A DNA stretch of 64,000 nucleotides from Polyangia bacterium (GTDB lineage Bacteria; Myxococcota_A; Polyangia; Nannocystales; Nannocystaceae). Positions within the stretch are counted from its first letter, which is position 1. Each line of letters starts with the position of its first letter. Location of the stretch: positions 124,001 through 188,000 of the forward strand of contig JAUIKS010000009.1 in NCBI GenBank assembly GCA_030430565.1, read 5' to 3'. Shown in pieces: positions 59,407 to 64,000 of the stretch. Under the pieces are notes generated by a model that did not search any database, was not told the DNA's origin, and worked only from the letters and a program-made list of their open reading frames with translations. Made by a program: the position numbers and the translations under genes.

Positions 59407-60834
59407 TCACTCGCTCGGGAGCGCGTCGAACTCGTAGCCCAGCCCGCGGTAGTCGAACATCTCGTCGGCTCGGACCTCGTCGAAGATGAACATGGGGCCG
59501 CGGTAGTCCCCCTCGGGGTAGCCGGGGTTGCCGTGATCGACCTCGCGCGCGGCGTCGCCCGAGGCGAGGTTGGCCTCCTGCCACGCCGCCCACACGCGAT
59601 CGACGTTGTTGTGGTGCAGGAAGAAGATCGGGTCGTTGGGCGTGGAGTTGATCGTCATGTCCCCGCCAATCCACTCGTGCCCGCGGCCGTGGAGCGTGCA
59701 CCCGGCCGCTACGCAGATCGGATCCAGATCGCTGTTGTTGAAGCCCTCGAGGTACTGCCGGAACGAGACGTCCTCCTCGGTGTAGCAGCTGTCGTAGGGC
59801 TCCGCGTCGTAGACCGGGCGCGCGAAGATGCCGGCGACCTCGAAGGCCTCCGGCGGGCCGACGACGGACTCGCTGCAGGCGACCGCGCGGACGAGCGGCC
59901 GCGGCGAGCAGACGATGCCGTCGCCGGTGAAATTCATGAGCCCGCCGACCGAGTAGATGTTGGCGAGGAAGCCGTTGTCGGTGAGGTAGCCCTGCACCGG
60001 GCTGGTGGCCTCGTCGCAGCCGCCCGGGGTGCCGAGGTAGTCCGGTTCGAACAGCGGCGCGCAGGTGTTGGGGTCGCCATCCTCCCAGCAGTCCTCCCAG
60101 TCCCAGTAGGGCAGCGCGAAGTCGGGGTCGCCGATCGCCTCAGCCATGTCGGCCTCGAGCCGCAGGAGCAGGTAGCGGTGCCAGGGCAAGAACTGCGGCG
60201 CCATGTGGCTCATGCGCGGCATCGGCATCTGCTCGGTGCGCATCGAGACGAAGGCGTTGGTGTGGGCCTCGACGTAGTAGTCGTAGAGGTTCTTGGCGTA
60301 GGGGCTCTGGCCGAGCTCCGGCTGCTCGCAGAAGCTGCTGTAGGCAGCCCGCGGCGAGCCGGGGTCGCCGCTGTCGACGGTGACGCTCTTGAGCGCGATG
60401 AAGGCGTCGATCACCTGCTGCTTGTCCGCGGCGCCCAGGCTTGACCACGAGCGACGCACGCGGGTCGTCGGCGGCGCCGCCGGGGGGATGCCCCAGCGCG
60501 GGGCCCCGGCGACGCCCGGGACGGCGTAGCTCTCCTCCGGGTCGGCGAGCGAGCCGATCTGCGCGCAGATCATCTCGTGGATCGGGTCGATGTCGCCCGT
60601 GGTCGTGGCTTCGGTGGTCGCGTCGGTCTCGGTCGCGCCCTCGGTCGCGCCCTCCGTTGTGCCCTCGGTCGCGCCCTCTGTTGTGCCCTCTGTTGTGCCC
60701 GTGGACGCGCCCTCGGTCGTCCCCTCGGTCTCTCCCGCGCTGGTGGTCGCGTCGGTCTCGCCAGCGGAGTCGCCGCACGCGCCGGCGTGCGCGAAAATGA
60801 TCAAGACGGGGAGGATTCGGGCCGAACGGTTCAT
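59407..60834 (-). CDS. Tyrosinase lipoprotein
   Basis: 475 aa from ATG 60834. N-terminus MNRSARILPVLIIFAHAGAC is a lipoprotein signal; the linker of about 55 residues is made of EGTTEGATEG repeats. The central domain has the tyrosinase Cu-A motif HMAPQFLPWHRYLLL and Cu-B motifs CTLHGRGHEW and NDPIFFLHHNNVDRVW. It oxidises phenols to quinones at the cell surface, perhaps making melanin or cross-linking envelope or spore proteins. TACACC ends 6 nt before the ATG. A LysR gene is divergently placed and may control it. No caddie protein gene of the MelC1 kind is adjacent. Confidence 0.92.
   Translation of the reverse strand: MNRSARILPVLIIFAHAGACGDSAGETDATTSAGETEGTTEGASTGTTEGTTEGATEGTTEGATEGATETDATTEATTTGDIDPIHEMICAQIGSLADPEESYAVPGVAGAPRWGIPPAAPPTTRVRRSWSSLGAADKQQVIDAFIALKSVTVDSGDPGSPRAAYSSFCEQPELGQSPYAKNLYDYYVEAHTNAFVSMRTEQMPMPRMSHMAPQFLPWHRYLLLRLEADMAEAIGDPDFALPYWDWEDCWEDGDPNTCAPLFEPDYLGTPGGCDEATSPVQGYLTDNGFLANIYSVGGLMNFTGDGIVCSPRPLVRAVACSESVVGPPEAFEVAGIFARPVYDAEPYDSCYTEEDVSFRQYLEGFNNSDLDPICVAAGCTLHGRGHEWIGGDMTINSTPNDPIFFLHHNNVDRVWAAWQEANLASGDAAREVDHGNPGYPEGDYRGPMFIFDEVRADEMFDYRGLGYEFDALPSE
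60597..60740 (-). repeat. 12-bp repeats in the tyrosinase linker
   Basis: Variants of CCTCGGTCGCGC and CCTCTGTTGTGC repeated about ten times on the plus strand, coding for EGTTEGATEG-type sequence. Confidence 0.8.
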
Positions 60835-60970
60835 GATCACGGTGTAGGGGCGGCGCGCGGCGGCTTCGACGACGGCGATGACCAGCGTCGATGCAGTTTT
60901 TGGCCACTCGCGGGGCGAAGCGGCGCTGCATCGCGACCGCGGCCGGTTGATACTCGGTGGCGAGAGCCCC

Positions 60971-61861
60971 ATGAACCTCGAGCGAGTCCGCGCGCTCGTG
61001 TGCTTCCATGCGCACGGGAACCTCCCGAAGGCCGCCGCGTCCCTCGGCGTCAGCCAGCGGACGCTCCGCGGGCGGCTCGCGGCGCTCGAGGAGGAGCTCG
61101 GCGCGCCGCTGGTCGAGCGGGCGGGTCGCCTGCTCACGCTGACCGCTCGGGGGGTCGCGCTCGCGCGCGGCGGTCGAGAGCTGATCCGCGAGGCCGACGC
61201 GGCGATCGAGCGAGTGGTCAGCGGCGCCGAGCAGCTCGTCGGCAGCTTCCGCGTGGCGATCCCGGTCGGGCTCCCGCCCGCGATCTTGGTCATGGTGCTG
61301 CGCTACGGGCACACGCGCTACCCGAAGCTCCGCTCGCAGATCTTCCCGGTCTCGCGCCCGCTCTCGCTGCTGCCGGATGACGCCGACATCGCGCTGACCC
61401 TCGCGCCGCGCCCGACGACCGGGCCGTGGCTGAGCGCACGGCTCGCGCAGATCGATGAGGGGCTGTTCGCCTCGCCCGACTACCTCGCGCGCGCCGGCAG
61501 CCCGCAGTCGCTGGAGGAGCTCGAAGACCATGACCTGTTCTCATGGACACCTCCGGAGCAACCCGCGGACGAGTGGCCGCTGCGCGCCGGCGGCTCGTTC
61601 CTCGTGAACCTGTCCCACAGCTCACCTGACATGGGGCTGATCCGTCAGTGCGCCGCCGACGGCCTCGGCATCGCCCGCTTCCCCCGCGGGGAGATCCCGA
61701 ACCCCAACGCGACGGGGACGCTCGTGCCGGTGCTCCCGGAGCTGGTGCAGCGCGAGGTGTCGGTGCGCGCGGTGATGCCCGACACGCCCCGGATGCGGCG
61801 CACCTTCCTCGCGTTCTTCGGCAACGTGCGCGAGGGCGTCAGGGGGCTCGCCGATGGCTGA
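60971..61861 (+). CDS. LysR family transcriptional regulator
   Basis: 296 aa from ATG 60971. N-terminal HTH: LVCFHAHGNLPKAAASLGVSQRTLRGRLAALEEELGAPLVER. The effector-binding domain (about 90-296) has the LysR periplasmic-binding fold (GSFRVAIPVGLPPAILVMVL, DIALTLAPRPTTGPWLSARL, GLGIARFPRGEI). Divergent from the tyrosinase gene with a 136-bp gap, the classical position for LysR control of its neighbour. The next gene overlaps its 3' end and encodes only an HTH of the same family. Confidence 0.9.
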   Translation: MNLERVRALVCFHAHGNLPKAAASLGVSQRTLRGRLAALEEELGAPLVERAGRLLTLTARGVALARGGRELIREADAAIERVVSGAEQLVGSFRVAIPVGLPPAILVMVLRYGHTRYPKLRSQIFPVSRPLSLLPDDADIALTLAPRPTTGPWLSARLAQIDEGLFASPDYLARAGSPQSLEELEDHDLFSWTPPEQPADEWPLRAGGSFLVNLSHSSPDMGLIRQCAADGLGIARFPRGEIPNPNATGTLVPVLPELVQREVSVRAVMPDTPRMRRTFLAFFGNVREGVRGLADG

Positions 61862-62123
61862 CCTGGACGAGCTGCGCGCGTTCTTGGCGGTCGTCGAGCA
61901 CGGCAGCGCGAAGGCGGCTGCGGACGCGCTAGGCCTCGCGCGCTCGACGCTGCGGCGGCGGCTCGACGCGCTCGAGCAGCGGATCGGCTCGCCGCTGCTC
62001 TGGGCCGACTCGCAGGGCACGCGGCTCAGCCCGAAGGGGCGGCTGATGGTCGAGGAGGCGCGGGCGCTGCTCACCGTCTACGCGCAGCTGATCGCGCGCG
62101 TTCGCGACGACGCCCCAGGCTGA
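61854..62123 (+). CDS. HTH-only LysR-type protein
   Basis: 89 aa. DLDELRAFLAVVEHGSAKAAA, LGLARSTLRRRLDALEQRIGSPL and GTRLSPKGRLMVEEARALL match the LysR N-terminal winged helix plus the linker helix (LLTVYAQLIARV). No effector domain follows; a stop codon closes the frame and no downstream frame continues it. The ATG overlaps the upstream LysR stop by 8 nt, so it is co-translated. It is complete in itself and not obviously a decayed gene. It may form mixed dimers with the full-length regulator. Confidence 0.75.
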   Translation: MADLDELRAFLAVVEHGSAKAAADALGLARSTLRRRLDALEQRIGSPLLWADSQGTRLSPKGRLMVEEARALLTVYAQLIARVRDDAPG

Positions 62124-62156
62124 GGCGCGGACGACAAGGTCTTTGAGACACGTCGA

Positions 62157-63524
62157 TCAGGACGCGCCGTTGTCGAAGATCCCCGGCAGCGGCTCGTCCT
62201 CGGCGAGCTTTTTTGCCTCGGTCGCGGCCTCGGTCGCGGCCTCGGTCGCGGCCTCGGTCGTCGTCGGCGAGGGATCACCCGACGCCTGCGCCGCGACTGC
62301 GGGGGGCGTGCGCGGGCGGGGCTTCGGCAGCGGCGCGAGCGGGTCGCCGCGACCCTGCCAGCGCGCGATGGTCTCGAGGATCCGCGGGTCGTCGCTCTCG
62401 GCGAGCGCGCCCTGGGGCTGGGGCACGCCGTCGATCGCCGGCGAGTCCGCGAGCAGCCGCCCGACGAGGGTCTCGGTGACGCGATCGCTGGGATCGTGCG
62501 CCGCGAGCTCGACGATCGCCGGGGGGGCGCCGAGCTGCTCGTGCTCCGAGCCCGGCGCGGCGTCCATCAGCGCGAGCGCGACCGCGGCGCGGACGGCCGG
62601 GTAGGGGTGGGCGAGCCCCGGCTCGACGCTCGCCAGCTGCCCGCGCCGGATCAGCATGGCGTGGGCGGTCGCGCGGGTCAGCGGGTGAACTCGGTTCGAG
62701 CTGGCGTCGCTGGGCGTGAGCGCGAGGCGCTCGAGCAGCGCGTCGAGGCTCCCGGGCGGGCCCGCGACGGCGCGCGCGCGGGCGGCGAGCACGTAGTCGG
62801 CGACGGGGCGCAGCAGCACCTCCTCGCCGTGCTCGACGACCAGGCTGCGCTCGGCGAGGGCGTCCTCGATGAAGTCGAGCTCGAGCGAGGCCAGGGCGCA
62901 GCCGCCGGCGCGCGTGGTCGCGAGCCAGAGCCACACGTGGGCCCGCAGGGTCGGCGCGTTCGCCCGCAGCAGCAGCGTGAGCTGCTCGGGGGTGAGGCGC
63001 TTGAGCTGGCGGTCGAGCGCGCGCAGCAGATCGGGGTTGAGGAGGTCGACGACGCGGGCGCGGGCGACCTCGGCGATCGGCGCCTCGTCCTCGAGCCTGG
63101 CCTGCGCCAGCGAGTCCGCGTGGGCGAGCCACGGCAGCGCCGCGTGGCGATCGTGGGCGGGGCCGAGGACCGCGCCCGCGGGCGCTCGCTCCTGCAGCCG
63201 CGCCGTGTAGGCCCAGTAGAACTCCCGCAGGTCGTCCCGTGAGCGGTTGTGCACGCGCAGCGCGGTCTCGTTGCCGAGCGCGATCGCGCGGGTGCAGCGC
63301 GGCGGTCGCTGGGAGGCTTCGTGGGCGGCGTGCTCCGCAGCGCCGGCGCCGGTCGGCATCAGCAGCGCCGCGAACAGCGCGAGCGAGGGCGCGAGCGCCG
63401 GCGCGCTGTAGGACGCCGAGATACGGCGTCGGACGGACGTTTTTGCGGTTTCGTCGGGCACAGAGAGAAAGATCTCGTCGGGGGCGGCAGGAGGGTAACT
63501 CAAGAGCGAGGCGCGCCGTTGCAT
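62157..63524 (-). CDS. Hypothetical membrane-anchored or secreted protein with HEAT-like helices
   Basis: 455 aa from ATG 63524. Thirty-odd polar residues, then a hydrophobic segment (ALAPSLALFAALLMPTGAGA). The rest is Ala/Leu/Arg-rich and helical (LTRATAHAMLIRRGQLASVEP, HPYPAVRAAVALALMDAA), which hints at HEAT-type repeats; the C-terminus has four TEAA units and an acidic end (KKLAEDEPLPGIFDNGAS). I recognise no catalytic motif. A candidate promoter is at 63536-63564. Convergent with the LysR pair. Confidence 0.6.
   Translation of the reverse strand: MQRRASLLSYPPAAPDEIFLSVPDETAKTSVRRRISASYSAPALAPSLALFAALLMPTGAGAAEHAAHEASQRPPRCTRAIALGNETALRVHNRSRDDLREFYWAYTARLQERAPAGAVLGPAHDRHAALPWLAHADSLAQARLEDEAPIAEVARARVVDLLNPDLLRALDRQLKRLTPEQLTLLLRANAPTLRAHVWLWLATTRAGGCALASLELDFIEDALAERSLVVEHGEEVLLRPVADYVLAARARAVAGPPGSLDALLERLALTPSDASSNRVHPLTRATAHAMLIRRGQLASVEPGLAHPYPAVRAAVALALMDAAPGSEHEQLGAPPAIVELAAHDPSDRVTETLVGRLLADSPAIDGVPQPQGALAESDDPRILETIARWQGRGDPLAPLPKPRPRTPPAVAAQASGDPSPTTTEAATEAATEAATEAKKLAEDEPLPGIFDNGAS
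62215..62262 (-). repeat. Four 12-bp tandem repeats
   Basis: GCCTCGGTCGCG on the plus strand, four copies (the last ending TC), encoding (TEAA) in the gene at 62157-63524. Confidence 0.9.
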
Positions 63525-63535
63525 GAACAACGAGG

Positions 63536-63564
63536 ACGCTACGCCATCGTCTATGACGGCCCAA
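63536..63564 (-). promoter_or_regulatory. Candidate promoter of the 62157-63524 gene
   Basis: On the minus strand TTGGGC, a 17-nt spacer, then TAGCGT ending 11 nt before the ATG at 63524. Confidence 0.4.
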
Positions 63565-63748
63565 GAAAGCGTCTCGTGACGGCCGGCGTCGTCTCTCGTC
63601 TCCGGCCTACGAACTCGTATCGCGTTTTGTTTCCGAAATTCTTTCCGCTGTAGCGGCTCGGCGATCGCGCTGACACTCGTGGATCCGCGTGGCACGATCG
63701 CGCGGCGATGCGGTGGGATTTCAATTTGTTCTAGAGGACGCCCTATCC

Positions 63749-64000
63749 ATGAGCAGCTCGCCCGACGTGAACCTCCTGATCGGCAGAGTCGTCGCCGACA
63801 AGTACCTCATCGAAGAGCTTGTTGGCGAAGGCGGCTTCGGCGTCGTCTTCCGCGCGCGTCACCAGATCTGGGACCAGCCGGTCGCGCTGAAGTGCTTCAC
63901 CGCGCTGTCGAACGCGCCCGAGAGCATCCGCGACGGCCTGCTCGAGCAATTCGTGCAAGAGGGCAAGATCATGGGCGCGCTCTCGAGTCACTCCGCGGCC
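63749..64000 (+). CDS. Ser/Thr protein kinase (Hanks type), N-terminal part only
   Basis: 84 codons are visible before the window ends. MSSSPDVNLLIGRVVADKYLI begins the protein; the glycine-rich loop reads LVGEGGFGVVFRARH, and VALKCF holds the ATP-binding Lys. QFVQEGKIMGALSSHSA is the start of the C helix. AGAGGA lies 11-12 nt before ATG 63749. Active-site motifs lie outside the window. Such kinases are numerous in myxobacteria. Confidence 0.9.
   Translation, partial: MSSSPDVNLLIGRVVADKYLIEELVGEGGFGVVFRARHQIWDQPVALKCFTALSNAPESIRDGLLEQFVQEGKIMGALSSHSAA

Overview
The window is GC-rich chromosomal DNA (GC or CG in most third codon positions) from what looks like a myxobacterium, most likely of the Nannocystis/Plesiocystis type. 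That placement is an inference from content: lipoproteins with long Thr/Ser/Gly/Asp linkers after the lipobox, a FrzS-like pseudo-receiver/coiled-coil protein, Hanks-type Ser/Thr kinases and a pseudokinase, a roadblock/LC7 protein, and outer-membrane barrel proteins with acidic linkers. I see no rRNA, tRNA, CRISPR array, insertion sequence or prophage; the genes are chromosomal housekeeping plus regulatory and secreted-protein genes.

Layout. 1-11 kb: a partial outer-membrane barrel gene, ftsY, smc (divergent from ftsY, with a perfect DnaA box between them), a PAS histidine kinase with an overlapping single-domain response regulator, and two tandem LPG-synthase-type membrane proteins. 11-19 kb: a 2[4Fe-4S] ferredoxin, a proline-rich roadblock protein, a DUF4266-DUF3570 pair, cmk-rpsA, ribH-nusB, and a protein consisting only of an M17-peptidase-like N domain. 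19-27 kb: a chemosensory operon cheA-cheW-cheW-(degenerate receiver)-cheR-cheB-GAF-cheY without a chemoreceptor. 27-35 kb: xerD, an M50 protease, the condensin operon scpA-scpB-rluB, and rpsN-rpmE (zinc-independent forms). 35-47 kb: cysQ, two tandem TetR paralogues, a TPR-like pseudokinase, a lipoprotein lipase, a solitary CoA-transferase alpha subunit, a patatin, a P450, an AAC(3)-I-like acetyltransferase, a GDP-mannose pyrophosphorylase and uppP. 47-54 kb: hflX, the FrzS-like gene, an ECF sigma/anti-sigma pair and purB. 54-64 kb: a prolyl-hydroxylase-like oxygenase, an XRE-STAND ATPase, an unknown lipoprotein, a lipoprotein tyrosinase next to a LysR plus an HTH-only LysR fragment, an unknown secreted/anchored protein, and the start of a Ser/Thr kinase.

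What stands out. (1) The GDP-mannose pyrophosphorylase gene carries 49 tandem 9-bp units (45911-46351) in the loop just after its nucleotide-binding motif; the reading frame is kept throughout. (2) Shorter in-frame 12-bp or longer repeats occur in hflX, the STAND ATPase, scpA, scpB, the tyrosinase linker and another gene, so repeat expansion in coding sequence is a property of this genome. (3) All three condensin subunits (SMC, ScpA, ScpB) have unusual low-complexity additions, mostly acidic; ScpB is about four times its usual size. (4) Many genes have a TAnnnT-like -10 element ending exactly 6-8 nt before the start codon and no Shine-Dalgarno sequence, which suggests widespread leaderless transcripts. 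(5) A chromosomal gene closely resembles the AAC(3)-I aminoglycoside acetyltransferases known from mobile elements.

Functions that belong together: chromosome segregation (smc, scpA, scpB, xerD), polarity/motility and sensing (che operon, FrzS-like protein, roadblock protein, kinases), envelope biogenesis (uppP, GDP-mannose synthesis, barrel proteins, lipoproteins), and translation (rpsA, rpsN, rpmE, rluB, hflX, nusB).
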